Origin: Enterobacteriaceae endosymbiont of Donacia sparganii
GTDB lineage: Bacteria > Pseudomonadota > Gammaproteobacteria > Enterobacterales > Enterobacteriaceae
Reading direction: 5' to 3'
Assembly: GCF_012569045.1 (NCBI RefSeq)
Contig: NZ_CP046196.1
Coordinates: 293,382 to 357,381, forward strand
Length of the DNA: 64,000 nucleotides
The number at the start of each line of letters is the position of its first letter. Within the stretch, counting starts at the first letter, position 1. The position numbers and the translations under genes were made by a program. A model generated the notes under the pieces. It was not told the DNA's origin. It saw only the letters and a program-made list of their open reading frames with translations, and made no database searches. Shown here in pieces: positions 1 through 9,898 of this stretch.

Positions 1-9
1 TAAACTCAT
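1..9 (-). CDS. possible 5' end of a CDS running off the left edge
   Basis: Read on the minus strand, an AAAGGA-like ribosome binding site (about 14-19) lies 4 bases before an ATG at 9-7, followed by codons for Ser and Leu at the edge. This could be the first three codons of the gene after aroA. In E. coli the next genes beyond aroA are cmk and rpsA, but Met-Ser-Leu does not match the start of either that I know. The same bases form a 7-bp inverted repeat (5-11 with 19-25), so a hairpin is an alternative reading. Confidence 0.3.
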
Positions 10-209
10 AAATTCCTTTTATGAGAGAAAATAAAATTTATAATTATATTTTATTTATATAATATATAGAATATTATATAAATATAAATATAACGTTAAC
101 ATTAATAAATTTTTTCTGCAACTGTAACTATATATAATTAATATATTAAATTAGAATATTTTAATATTAAAAAATATTTAAATTATTCATTTAAATATTT
201 TAAATTAAT

Positions 210-1502
210 TTAATTATAAAAACTAATTTTTTTAAATTCTTTAAAAAAATTAGGATATGTTTTACTAGTACAGTTAGGATTAATAATACTTACAGATTTA
301 TTAGATAATGATAATAATGAAAAACACATAGCCATACGATGATCGTTATAAGTTTCAATTATAGTTTCTTTTATATATTTAGGAGGAAAAATAATAATAT
401 AATCTAAACCTGTAATAATTTTTGCCCCTGTTTTTTTTAATTCATTAGACATTGCTTTTAAACGATCAGTTTCTTTTACACGCCAATTATATATATTTTT
501 AATAGTTGTAATTCCACTTGCAAATAAACTAGTAACTGCTATAGTCATAGCTACATCTGGAATATCATTTAAATCCATATTTATGGATTTTAAAATATTT
601 TTTGTACAACTAATATAATTTTTACCATAATATACTATGGCCCCCATTTTTTGTAAAATATTAACATATTTTATATCTCCTTGAATACTATCCTTATTTA
701 TATTTTTTAATTTTACTGTACCTCCTTTAATTGCAGCTGCAGATAAAAAATATGATGCAGAAGATGCATCTCCCTCTATAAGATATTCTCCTGGAGAGAT
801 ATAATTTTGTTGTCCAGAAATTTTAAAATATTTATAATTATAATTTTTTACATAAACACCAAAAATTTTCATTAATTTAATAGTTATATCAATATATGGT
901 TTTGATACTAAATTATTATTTACTTTAATTAAAGTATCTGCTTTTATTAAAGGACTTATAATTAATAAAGATGTTAAAAATTGACTAGAAATTGAACTTT
1001 CTATAGTAATAGAATTATTTCCCTGGAAACCACCTTTTATATGTATAGGAGGAAAATTTTTTTTTTCTAAATAATTTATGATAGCTCCACCATTCCTTAA
1101 AGTATCTACAAGATGTTTTATAGGTCTTTCTTTCATCCTTGGTTCACCAGTTAAAATAACATCACATTTATTATTTAATGATAATAAAGCTGTTAATGGT
1201 CTCATTACAGTACCAGCATTTCCAAGAAATAATTTTATTTTTTTTATAGGATTAATTATTCCATGATTTCCTATAATTAGACATTTTGTTTTATTATTTG
1301 ATAAAGTAAATTTAATTCCTAATTTTTTTAATGCATTTAGCATATGATTAATATCATCACTATTAAGTAAATTTATTAATTTAGTAGTACCATAAGCTAA
1401 GGAAGATAATAATAAAACTCTATTTGAGATACTTTTAGATCCAGGTAAATTTATAGAACCATGAATTTTATTAACAGATTTTAAAATTAAAATATTTTTC
1501 AT
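210..1502 (-). CDS. aroA: 3-phosphoshikimate 1-carboxyvinyltransferase (EPSP synthase)
   Basis: Cytoplasmic enzyme of the shikimate pathway that joins shikimate-3-phosphate and phosphoenolpyruvate to EPSP, on the way to chorismate. At 430 aa it is close to the usual ~427. Visible family motifs: PGSKSISNR (20-28, with substrate-binding K23), LFLGNAGTVMRPL (91-103), RMKERPI (122-128), the catalytic Asp in IPDVAMT (D316), KETDR (343-347) and NDHRMAM (386-392). It lies 40 bases downstream of serC on the same strand, the serC-aroA operon arrangement of enteric bacteria. With aroK and aroB also present, it supports a working shikimate route. No catalytic residue appears lost. Confidence 0.98.
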   Translation of the reverse strand: MKNILILKSVNKIHGSINLPGSKSISNRVLLLSSLAYGTTKLINLLNSDDINHMLNALKKLGIKFTLSNNKTKCLIIGNHGIINPIKKIKLFLGNAGTVMRPLTALLSLNNKCDVILTGEPRMKERPIKHLVDTLRNGGAIINYLEKKNFPPIHIKGGFQGNNSITIESSISSQFLTSLLIISPLIKADTLIKVNNNLVSKPYIDITIKLMKIFGVYVKNYNYKYFKISGQQNYISPGEYLIEGDASSASYFLSAAAIKGGTVKLKNINKDSIQGDIKYVNILQKMGAIVYYGKNYISCTKNILKSINMDLNDIPDVAMTIAVTSLFASGITTIKNIYNWRVKETDRLKAMSNELKKTGAKIITGLDYIIIFPPKYIKETIIETYNDHRMAMCFSLLSLSNKSVSIINPNCTSKTYPNFFKEFKKISFYN

Positions 1503-1542
1503 AATATATTATTTAAATTAAAATTTAAAATAATCATAACAT

Positions 1543-2634
1543 TTATGAATATATTTTTTCAAAATCATTCATAAAATTTATTAATTTTTCAACTCCCTCT
1601 ATAGGCATAGCATTATATATAGATGCTCGTATCCCCCCTATTATTTTATGACCTTTAAGGTAATATAATCCATGTTCTTTTGCTTTTTCTAAAAATAAAT
1701 TTTCTTTTTTAGAATTTTTTAAGTGAAAAACAATATTTGTTATAGATCTATTACAAGATTTAATTTTATTTATATAAAAATTACTATTATCTATCGTAGA
1801 ATAGAGTAATTTTGCTTTTTTTTTGTTTATTTTACTAATATATTTTATCCCCCCCTTTTTTTTTAACCATTTTAAAACTAATCCTGATAAATATAAAGAA
1901 AAAGTAGGAGGTGTATTAAACATTGAATTATATTTAGACATAATTTGATAATCTAATACTGAAGGTAATTCTTTACGTTTTTTATTATTTAAAATTAAAT
2001 CTTTTTTAATAACTAAAATAGTTAATCCTGCTGGACCAATATTCTTTTGTGCACTTGCATATATCATACCATAATTTTCAATATTTATTTCTTTTGCAAG
2101 AATAGAAGATGATAAATCTGCTATAATAATTTTATTTTTTAATTTAGGTTCTTCATTTATTGCTATCCCTTCTATAGTTTCATTAGGACAATAATGTATA
2201 TATTTAGAATTTTTATTAAGATTCCAATATTTCATTTTTTTTATGTAGTATACTCCGTTTTTTTTTTTTACTGGATTAATTATATTAGGTTTACAATATT
2301 TTATTGCTTCTTCTATTGCTTTATTAGACCAATGACCAATATTAGCATAATCAGCTGTTTCATTATAAAATAATAAATTCATTGGTATAGCTGAAAATTG
2401 TGCTCTGGCACCTCCTTGACAAAATAATATTTCATAATGTGATGGTATATTAATTAGTTCACGTAGATCTTGTTTTATATCTTTTATTAATTTTATAAAA
2501 TCGCTACTACGATGACTAATTTCCATAATGGAAATATTTAAATTATTCCAATTTCTTAATTCATTTTGTGCTTTTTTTAATACTTCCTCAGGTAATGCTG
2601 AAGGACCAGGGCTAAAATTAAATATTTTTTTCAT
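1543..2634 (-). CDS. serC: phosphoserine aminotransferase
   Basis: PLP-dependent transaminase that makes 3-phosphoserine for serine synthesis and also acts in pyridoxal phosphate synthesis. At 363 aa it matches the ~362 aa enteric protein. The N-terminal FNFSPGPSALPEEV, the phosphate-binding GGARAQF (74-80) and the PLP lysine in SAQKNIGPAG (K197) are intact, as are the C-terminal GGIRASIYNAMP residues. It is the first gene of serC-aroA. The ATG start agrees with the conserved N-terminus. Homopolymer runs inside the gene leave the frame open. Confidence 0.98.
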   Translation of the reverse strand: MKKIFNFSPGPSALPEEVLKKAQNELRNWNNLNISIMEISHRSSDFIKLIKDIKQDLRELINIPSHYEILFCQGGARAQFSAIPMNLLFYNETADYANIGHWSNKAIEEAIKYCKPNIINPVKKKNGVYYIKKMKYWNLNKNSKYIHYCPNETIEGIAINEEPKLKNKIIIADLSSSILAKEINIENYGMIYASAQKNIGPAGLTILVIKKDLILNNKKRKELPSVLDYQIMSKYNSMFNTPPTFSLYLSGLVLKWLKKKGGIKYISKINKKKAKLLYSTIDNSNFYINKIKSCNRSITNIVFHLKNSKKENLFLEKAKEHGLYYLKGHKIIGGIRASIYNAMPIEGVEKLINFMNDFEKIYS

Positions 2635-2693
2635 TTTTATAATCCTACTGCAATATTTTAAATTAATATATAATATTTAATATTTTTATTTAT

Positions 2694-3797
2694 TTATATT
2701 TTACTATCATGAGTATACATAGACATTATAATTCCAAAATGAGCCATAGTTACTACAAGAGAAGTACCTCCATAACTTATTAATGGTAAAGGAATTCCTA
2801 CAATAGGTAATAAACCACTTACCATACTAATATTGATAAATGTACATAAAAAAAATAATAACGTTATCCCACTAATCATTATTTTATTAAAAATAAAACG
2901 ACATTTTAACGATAAAAATATACTTCTTCCTATTAACAATAAATATAAAATTATTATTACTAAGACTCCTACAAAACCAAATTCTTCAGCTAATACAGAA
3001 AATATAAAATCAGTATGTTTTTCTGGTAAAAAATTTAATTGTGTTTGTGTACCATTTAACCATCCCTTACCAAATATACCTCCAGAGCTAATTGCTATTT
3101 TAGACTGAAAAATATGATATCCTTTACCTAAAACATCATAATGTGATTTTAATAGCATAGATATTCTTTCTCTTTGATAATCATGAAATAAAAATATCCA
3201 TGCAAAAGGAAAAAATATTATAAATAAAATAATACTATTTATAATTTTTTTCCAAGATAATCCAGCTAAAAATAATATAATAGCACCAGATAAACTAATT
3301 AATATAGCAGTACCTAAATCTGGTTGTTTAGCTACTAAAATAGTAGGTATTAAAATAAGAATCATTATTCTAAAAAATGTTTCAGTTTTAATAGGATAGT
3401 CTGTTTTATTAAGAATATGAGCAATAACTAAAGGAACAGATATTTTAGCTATTTCAGATGGTTGAAATTTAATAAAACGGATATTTAACCATCTCTGTGC
3501 ACCTTTTGTAGTGTAACCAGTAAATTCTACTGCAATCAATAAAAAAACAGAAAACCAATAAAATAAAAAAGAATATTTTTCATAAATATCTGGAGGAATT
3601 TGTACCGCTATTAACATAATTATAAAACCTATACAAATTTGTATTAATTTATGTTTTATAAAAATATGGTTATGGACACCTATTGCACTCCATGTTACAA
3701 ATAAACTAATTATTAAAATTAATGTAATGATAAATAATAATATTAAATCTATATGTAAAACAGAATGAATAAAATAATTAAATTTTTTTTTTTTCAT
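2694..3797 (-). CDS. mrdB: rod-shape peptidoglycan glycosyltransferase RodA
   Basis: SEDS-family integral membrane protein that polymerises lipid II into glycan strands during elongation, together with PBP2. At 367 aa it is close to the 370 aa E. coli protein and consists of about ten hydrophobic spans. Family segments are clear: the WLNIRFIKFQPSE block, KQPDLGTA, the extracellular loop region NFLPEKHTDFIFSVLAEEFG and the C-terminal ISYGGTS. It follows mrdA by 26 bases, keeping the classical mrdA-mrdB pair. It is the last gene of the chain that starts at miaB. Confidence 0.97.
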   Translation of the reverse strand: MKKKKFNYFIHSVLHIDLILLFIITLILIISLFVTWSAIGVHNHIFIKHKLIQICIGFIIMLIAVQIPPDIYEKYSFLFYWFSVFLLIAVEFTGYTTKGAQRWLNIRFIKFQPSEIAKISVPLVIAHILNKTDYPIKTETFFRIMILILIPTILVAKQPDLGTAILISLSGAIILFLAGLSWKKIINSIILFIIFFPFAWIFLFHDYQRERISMLLKSHYDVLGKGYHIFQSKIAISSGGIFGKGWLNGTQTQLNFLPEKHTDFIFSVLAEEFGFVGVLVIIILYLLLIGRSIFLSLKCRFIFNKIMISGITLLFFLCTFINISMVSGLLPIVGIPLPLISYGGTSLVVTMAHFGIIMSMYTHDSKI

Positions 3798-3823
3798 AAT
3801 AAAATCACGTTATTGAATATTTT

Positions 3824-5698
3824 TTAGTATAAAAAATCTTTTTTATGTTTAAAAATATAATCTAAAATTTTTCTTGTAATGTTTCCTATTGATATATTTT
3901 TATCACTATTTTCTATAATAATAGTAATAGCTATTTTGGGATTTTTAAAAGGTGCAAATGCTATTATAAGCTTATGATCTCTTAATTTTTTTTCTATTGT
4001 ATTAATATTATATTTTTTTTTATTTTTTAAGTTAAAAACTTGTGCAGTTCCTGTTTTTGCTGCAACACTATAATTTTTTGCAGAAAAAAAATATTTATAC
4101 ATAGTCCCATTTTTTTTATTTACTACATTATACATTCCTTCTTTTATTATATTCCAATATCTTAAAGGAAGATCTACTACTTTTTTATATTTTGGAGGTG
4201 AATAATACTCAAAAATATTATTTAATTTTTTTTTTTTATAAAGATGGAGAGGTTTATTAACACCATTATTGATTAAAATAGTTAATGCTTGGTGTATTTG
4301 TATTGGAGTAGCATTCCAATAACTTTGTCCTATACCTACTGAAATTGTATCTCCTATATACCAAGGTATTTGAGTATTTTGAAATTTCCATTGTTTAGTA
4401 GGCATATTTCCTAATTGTTCATTGTATAAATCAATATTTGTTAATTTCCCGTAACCAAATTTAATCATCCATTTATCAATTTTATTAATACCTAAATTAT
4501 AAGCTAATCGATAAAAAAAAGAATCAGATGATTCTTGTAATGCTTTAATAATATTTAAATAACCATGACCATTTTTTTTCCAATCTCTATAAATTTGATT
4601 AAATTTAGGGATTTTCCACCATCCTTTATCAAATAATATTGTATTTTTATTTATTAAATTTAAATTTAATGCTAATAAAGCAATATATGGTTTAACAGTA
4701 GAAGCTGGAGGATAAATTCCTTGAATAGCACGATTAATTAAAGGATTTTCATCACTCTGTAATATATCATTTAAATTATTTTCTTTAATATTATCAATAA
4801 ATATATTAGGGTTAAAACTAGGAGTGGAGACCATTGCTAAAATTTCACCATTTCTTGGGTCACTAATAATAACAGCTCCTTTTTTATCATTCATTAATGA
4901 ATAAACATATTTTTGTAAATTATAATCAATTGTTAAGTAAATATCACTTCCTGTATATGCTTTTTTTTCACATATACTATATTGATATAAACCAATATTA
5001 TTTACAGCAATTTTTTGGTAACCTGGTGTTCCATATAATTCTTTTTCATAATATTTTTCAGTACCATTTATACCTATTGAAGATGTATCATTATAGTTTT
5101 TTACAGAACTTTTTTTTTTAAAAATAATTTTTTTTTTGTAATTAATTGAATTAATGTAACCTATTACATGTGCAAATAAATAACCTTGAGGATAAAAACG
5201 TTTTTGATAAGATCTTAAAGATATTCCAGGAAATTTATATTTATTTACTAAAAATTTTGATATTTGAACATTACTTAAATCAATTTTTAATATTATTGAT
5301 TTTAATGGATTATATTTTATTTTTTTTTTTATAAAATTAATAAGATTATATATATTTATTTTTAATTTTAACAATTTTTGTAATATTATAATGTTTTTAA
5401 AAAAAATATCAGTATTATTAGGTTTAATTTTTATCTGATAAAAAATTTTATTTTTAGCTAAAATTACACCATTTCTATCATAAAATAATCCTCTATTTGG
5501 TTTTAAAAAAAAAAAACTAATATAATTTTTTTTAGATTGGACTTTATATTTTTTATGAGATTTAACCTGTAAACAATATAAATTATATATTAAAATAAGT
5601 AAAAAAATTAAAAATATTTTAATTAAAATCTTTAATCTTTGTAAAAATATTTTTGATTTGATTGTATAATTTTCTAAAAAATTATAATTTTTATTCAT
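3824..5698 (-). CDS. mrdA: penicillin-binding protein 2 (peptidoglycan transpeptidase)
   Basis: Class B PBP that cross-links peptidoglycan during side-wall growth; anchored in the inner membrane by one N-terminal span (about 22-42) with the rest periplasmic. At 624 aa it compares with 633 in E. coli. Catalytic motifs are present: STVK with nucleophile S333, SSD (390-392, the SxN-type motif; E. coli has SAD) and KTGTA (548-552). The N-terminal dimerisation region is richer in Lys, Asn and Ile than the E. coli protein but complete. Its partner mrdB follows directly and holA precedes it. Retention of the pair implies that some cell-wall elongation persists. Confidence 0.97.
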   Translation of the reverse strand: MNKNYNFLENYTIKSKIFLQRLKILIKIFLIFLLILIYNLYCLQVKSHKKYKVQSKKNYISFFFLKPNRGLFYDRNGVILAKNKIFYQIKIKPNNTDIFFKNIIILQKLLKLKINIYNLINFIKKKIKYNPLKSIILKIDLSNVQISKFLVNKYKFPGISLRSYQKRFYPQGYLFAHVIGYINSINYKKKIIFKKKSSVKNYNDTSSIGINGTEKYYEKELYGTPGYQKIAVNNIGLYQYSICEKKAYTGSDIYLTIDYNLQKYVYSLMNDKKGAVIISDPRNGEILAMVSTPSFNPNIFIDNIKENNLNDILQSDENPLINRAIQGIYPPASTVKPYIALLALNLNLINKNTILFDKGWWKIPKFNQIYRDWKKNGHGYLNIIKALQESSDSFFYRLAYNLGINKIDKWMIKFGYGKLTNIDLYNEQLGNMPTKQWKFQNTQIPWYIGDTISVGIGQSYWNATPIQIHQALTILINNGVNKPLHLYKKKKLNNIFEYYSPPKYKKVVDLPLRYWNIIKEGMYNVVNKKNGTMYKYFFSAKNYSVAAKTGTAQVFNLKNKKKYNINTIEKKLRDHKLIIAFAPFKNPKIAITIIIENSDKNISIGNITRKILDYIFKHKKDFLY

Positions 5699-5730
5699 AA
5701 TTATTTTATGCCTAAAGTATTTAAAATATT

Positions 5731-6759
5731 TTATGAAATTAATAAAATTAATTTTTCTAAATCAATCCAGAAAAATTTTTCTTGATAATTATTTATTATA
5801 AAACTTTTAAGATTTATTTCAATTTCTAATAATAATTTAAATATTAAATATAATTTTTTATTATTCATTTTTTTTAATATTATTTTAAATATAATTTGTT
5901 TAGATTTAGATATTTCAAATTTTTTAAAAATTAAGTTTAAAGCATATTTATTAATATTTCTGTATATTTTTAGAATTAAAAAAATATTTTTTTGTAATTT
6001 ATTTAAAATTAAAAAAACATTTTGTTTATTATTTTTTTCCTGTTTAATTATTTTTAAATTATTTTTAATATTATCTATACCTAATAAAAAATCATTAATT
6101 AAATTTTTATTTTTTATAAAAACTAAATTATTTAGATAATCTTTAAGATCAAAATTTGAAAAACAATTATTATTATTTTTTTTTTGTATATAAATATTAT
6201 TTATAATCTGATCTAATAATATTAAATTATTTGAATAAAATTTTTGTAATAAATTACAAATTTTTTTATCTATAAAAAGATTTAATTTTTTAAAACGATA
6301 ATAGATCCAATTAATAAATTGTATATTATTTAATTTATTATATTTTAAAAAAATTACATATTGATTATTTATAATTTTTTGTATAGTTTTTTCTATATAT
6401 AAATTAATATAATCATGTATTTCTAAAATAAGAATATTATTAATATTTATGTATTTAATTAAATTAATAATATTATTTTTAAATTTTAAAAATAATACTT
6501 TATTAATAAAAATTAAGTGTACTATTTGTTTTTTACAAAAAAAATCAATTATAGAAAATTTAGAAAAAATATTATCCCAAATAGTATCATTATCTATAAT
6601 AATAACATTATTTTTTATATAACCTAATTCTAATAATTTATTTAATAATAAATTTATATTTTTTTTAATAAAAAAAAGTTCATTACCAGTTATAGTATAA
6701 CAAAAATATTTTTTATTATAAATATTTTTATAAAAATTATTTAATAATATCTGATTCAT
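5731..6759 (-). CDS. holA: DNA polymerase III delta subunit
   Basis: Clamp-loader subunit that opens the beta sliding clamp. The 342 aa length equals the enteric protein (343). Sequence drift is strong (very rich in Asn, Ile, Lys), so the call rests on local similarity (DNDTIWDNIFS near residue 57, the C-terminal WIDLEKLILLIS) and on position between leuS and mrdA as in E. coli. lptE, which lies between leuS and holA there, is absent: the gap to leuS is only about 55 bases. It would work with dnaX, also in this window; delta-prime (holB) must be elsewhere. Confidence 0.85.
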   Translation of the reverse strand: MNQILLNNFYKNIYNKKYFCYTITGNELFFIKKNINLLLNKLLELGYIKNNVIIIDNDTIWDNIFSKFSIIDFFCKKQIVHLIFINKVLFLKFKNNIINLIKYININNILILEIHDYINLYIEKTIQKIINNQYVIFLKYNKLNNIQFINWIYYRFKKLNLFIDKKICNLLQKFYSNNLILLDQIINNIYIQKKNNNNCFSNFDLKDYLNNLVFIKNKNLINDFLLGIDNIKNNLKIIKQEKNNKQNVFLILNKLQKNIFLILKIYRNINKYALNLIFKKFEISKSKQIIFKIILKKMNNKKLYLIFKLLLEIEINLKSFIINNYQEKFFWIDLEKLILLIS

Positions 6760-6814
6760 TTTTTTAAAATTTATTTTAAGAAATAAATATTTTAATTTAT
6801 TAAAACTATAAATG

Positions 6815-9364
6815 TTATTTTTTTTTTGTTACTATATTAAATATTTTATATGGTATATATATAATTTTTATAATTTTAATATTTCTTAAATATTTAGATA
6901 TTTTATTATGTGATAATATATATTCTTCAATATAATTTTGTTTATTTTGATATTTTTTGGGGATAGAAAGATTATATTTTTTTTTTCCGTCTATCTGAAT
7001 TACTATATTAAAAGTATTAATTATTTTTGTAGTATCAATTTTTGTAATTACAGGCCATAATTCATAATCTATATCATTATAATTACCCATATATTTCCAT
7101 AATATAAAACAAATATGAGGAGTAAAAGGATATAACATTTTTAGTATAACTAATAATCCATTAAAAATTATAATATAATCAATATTATTACATATTTTAT
7201 ATTTTATAAATTTATTAAATAATATCATTATTGATGATATTGCTGTATTAAAAGATTGATCTTTTTCAAAATTATTTGTTACTCTAATAATAGTTTTATT
7301 TATATATAACTGTATTATTAATTGTTCTTTATTATATTCATAAAATAGTTTATTTTTTTTTATTTGTTGATAATTATTATATAATTTTTTATATTCGTAA
7401 ATAAATTTCCATAATTTTTTTAAAAATCTATACATTCCTTTAATACCTGATTCTTTCCATTCTAAATCCATAGTAGGTGGGGTAGCAAACATAATAAAAA
7501 GACGTAAAGTATCTGCTCCATATTTTTTAATAATATCTTGAGGATCAACACCGTTATTTTTAGATTTAGACATTTTAATCATACCATGATGAATTAATTT
7601 TCTTCCCTTATTATCAAATATATCATTATTTTCTTTATTAAAAGAAATGTTTTTAAAATTTACCCAATGATATTTTTTTTTTTTATCTATATAATAATAA
7701 GAATCTGCTAAAACCATTCCTTGACATAATAATTTTTTTACTGGTTCATCTGTATCTAATAATCCTATATCTCTCATTAATTTATGAAAAAATCGAAAAT
7801 ATAATAAATGCATTATTGCATGTTCTATACCTCCAATATATTGGTCTACAGGTAACCAATATTTAGCTTTTTTTTTATTTATCATATTATTATTTTCATC
7901 AGTACATGTATATCTTACATAATACCAAGAAGATTCTATAAAAGTATCAAATGTATCAGTTTCTATTTGTCCTGTTATTCCATTATTATTATAATAAAAC
8001 CAATTTAAATTATTTTTAATTTTTTTATTATAATTTTCTTTTATATTTTTATTAAAAATTTTTTTAGGAAAAATAAGAGGTAAATCTTTTTCTTTTAAAG
8101 GTATAAATTTTTTGTTATTTTGTATAATTATTGGAATAGGAGTTCCCCAAATACGTTGTCTTGAAATACTCCAATCTTTTAAATGATAATACTTTTTATA
8201 AAAAGCTTTTTTTTTAAAAATTAAATAATTAATTAATGATTTATTATTTTTTTCAATATTTTTAAAAAAATTTACTTTTTTATTATTTTGTATAATTGAT
8301 ATATTATAATTTTGTATGAAAATATTATCTTTTTTATTATATTGGGGGATACCGATAGTAGCGTCAATTTCATTAATGTCAGATAAATAATTTACAATTA
8401 TTATTGGTATTTTTTTTATAAAAATATTTTTTGCAAATAATTTACTATTAATATATTTCATATTATGAAATGAAAAATTTTTTTTTTCTATAAAAGATGT
8501 TGATGAACATTCTTTAATAAAATTTTTAATTTTTATATTTTTTATAAATTTTTTACATATAGAATGATTATATAAAATTTTTATGAAAGAAATATTATTA
8601 ATAGTATGATAATATTTTTTTTCGATAAAAACATTAAATTCATAATTAGTATTATTAATTTTAAAAATAATTTCTATTCCTTCTATTTTACCAATCCAAT
8701 TTTTTTGCATATTTTTTACTTTTTTCGGCCAATCATCTAATTTTTTTAAATCATTTAATAATTCTTCAGCGTAATTAGTAATTTTTAAAAACCATTGTTT
8801 TATCCATTTTTTTTTAATAATACTATTACATCGCCAACAACAATTATTAATTACTTGTTCATTAGCTAATACTGTTTTATCTATAGGACACCAATTTACT
8901 ATAGCATTTTTTTTATATGCTAAACCTAGTTTATATAATTTTAAAAAAAACCATTGTTCCCAACGATAATAATTAGGATTACATGTTGTTATTTCTCTAT
9001 CCCAATCAAAACTAAACCCTAATAATTTTAATTGCTTTTTCATATATGCAATATTATTTTTAGTCCATATAGTAGGTGATATATTATGATGATGAGCAGC
9101 TATTTCAGCTGGTAAACCAAAAGCATCCCATCCAATTGGATGTAAAACATTTTTTCCTATCATACGTTGATATCTTGCAATAACATCTCCTATGGTATAA
9201 TTACGTACGTGTCCCATATGTAATTTACCTGATGGATAAGGTAACATTGAAAGACAATAAAATTTTTCTTTATTATAATTTTCAATTACTTTAAAAGTTT
9301 TTTTTAAATCCCATTTTTTTTGTACATAAAACTCTATTTCTTTAGGAGAATATTCTTTTTTCAT
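6815..9364 (-). CDS. leuS: leucyl-tRNA synthetase with a degenerate editing domain
   Basis: Class I synthetase charging tRNA-Leu. I start it at the ATG whose product begins MKKEYSPKEIEFYVQ, matching the E. coli N-terminus, with an AGGAA 11 bases upstream; a longer in-frame extension to 9445 would run into ybeY and is not conserved. This gives 849 aa (E. coli 860). HMGH (49-52), zinc-domain cysteines (159, 175, 176, 179) and KMSKS (597-601) are intact. The CP1 editing domain (about 228-395) is present but shortened, and its signatures are gone: TTRPDT is replaced by residues 247-252 (IEKKYY) and the GTGA block by IDAT (333-336). D346, equivalent to E. coli D345, survives. Confidence 0.96.
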   Translation of the reverse strand: MKKEYSPKEIEFYVQKKWDLKKTFKVIENYNKEKFYCLSMLPYPSGKLHMGHVRNYTIGDVIARYQRMIGKNVLHPIGWDAFGLPAEIAAHHHNISPTIWTKNNIAYMKKQLKLLGFSFDWDREITTCNPNYYRWEQWFFLKLYKLGLAYKKNAIVNWCPIDKTVLANEQVINNCCWRCNSIIKKKWIKQWFLKITNYAEELLNDLKKLDDWPKKVKNMQKNWIGKIEGIEIIFKINNTNYEFNVFIEKKYYHTINNISFIKILYNHSICKKFIKNIKIKNFIKECSSTSFIEKKNFSFHNMKYINSKLFAKNIFIKKIPIIIVNYLSDINEIDATIGIPQYNKKDNIFIQNYNISIIQNNKKVNFFKNIEKNNKSLINYLIFKKKAFYKKYYHLKDWSISRQRIWGTPIPIIIQNNKKFIPLKEKDLPLIFPKKIFNKNIKENYNKKIKNNLNWFYYNNNGITGQIETDTFDTFIESSWYYVRYTCTDENNNMINKKKAKYWLPVDQYIGGIEHAIMHLLYFRFFHKLMRDIGLLDTDEPVKKLLCQGMVLADSYYYIDKKKKYHWVNFKNISFNKENNDIFDNKGRKLIHHGMIKMSKSKNNGVDPQDIIKKYGADTLRLFIMFATPPTMDLEWKESGIKGMYRFLKKLWKFIYEYKKLYNNYQQIKKNKLFYEYNKEQLIIQLYINKTIIRVTNNFEKDQSFNTAISSIMILFNKFIKYKICNNIDYIIIFNGLLVILKMLYPFTPHICFILWKYMGNYNDIDYELWPVITKIDTTKIINTFNIVIQIDGKKKYNLSIPKKYQNKQNYIEEYILSHNKISKYLRNIKIIKIIYIPYKIFNIVTKKK

Positions 9365-9419
9365 ATAAAAATAATTCCTGAATATATTATTTAATTTTAA
9401 TTTTATATAAATTTTATTT

Positions 9420-9878
9420 TTAAAAATATGGATTTTTATAACCAAGTAAATTAAGTATTTTAATTTCTTTTGATTGCATTAAAGATGTTTCTTTGATATT
9501 TTTATGATCATATTTTAATAAATGTAAACAAGCATGTATAATAATATGAGCCCAATGAGATTTTAATGATTTTTTTTCTAAAAAAGATTCATATTCAATA
9601 ATTTCTTTACATAAAATAATATCTCCTAATAATTCTTTTTTAAGAAAATTTTTTTCTAATAAAAAAGACAAGACATTAGTTGGTTGAGATATTTTTAAAT
9701 ATTTTTTATTAAGTTTTATAATAGTTTTTTTTTCAACTATAGATATAGTTATTATAATTTTTTTTATGTTTTTTTTATAAAAAATTTTATTTAACCAATA
9801 AAAAATATCATTTTTAAAAGGTAAATTATTATTATTTTTACAAAAATTATAATAATTTAAGATAATATTAAATTTCAT
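9420..9878 (-). CDS. ybeY: endoribonuclease YbeY (16S rRNA maturation)
   Basis: Metal-dependent single-strand endoribonuclease involved in 16S rRNA 3'-end maturation and ribosome quality control. At 152 aa it is close to the usual 155. The zinc motif is visible as HACLHLLKYDH (HxxxHxxxxxH intact, although both glycines of the usual HGxLHLxGYDH are replaced), with NVLSF and LLGDI upstream. It sits between miaB and leuS; E. coli has ybeZ and ybeX around it, both missing here. The stop codon lies 55 bases before the leuS start. Confidence 0.94.
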   Translation of the reverse strand: MKFNIILNYYNFCKNNNNLPFKNDIFYWLNKIFYKKNIKKIIITISIVEKKTIIKLNKKYLKISQPTNVLSFLLEKNFLKKELLGDIILCKEIIEYESFLEKKSLKSHWAHIIIHACLHLLKYDHKNIKETSLMQSKEIKILNLLGYKNPYF

Positions 9879-9898
9879 ATGATTTTTAAAAAAAATAA

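Noticed and set aside
9365..9445. A 27-codon N-terminal extension of leuS
   Set aside because: The extension is not conserved, overlaps ybeY, and the inner ATG has a Shine-Dalgarno and the family N-terminus.
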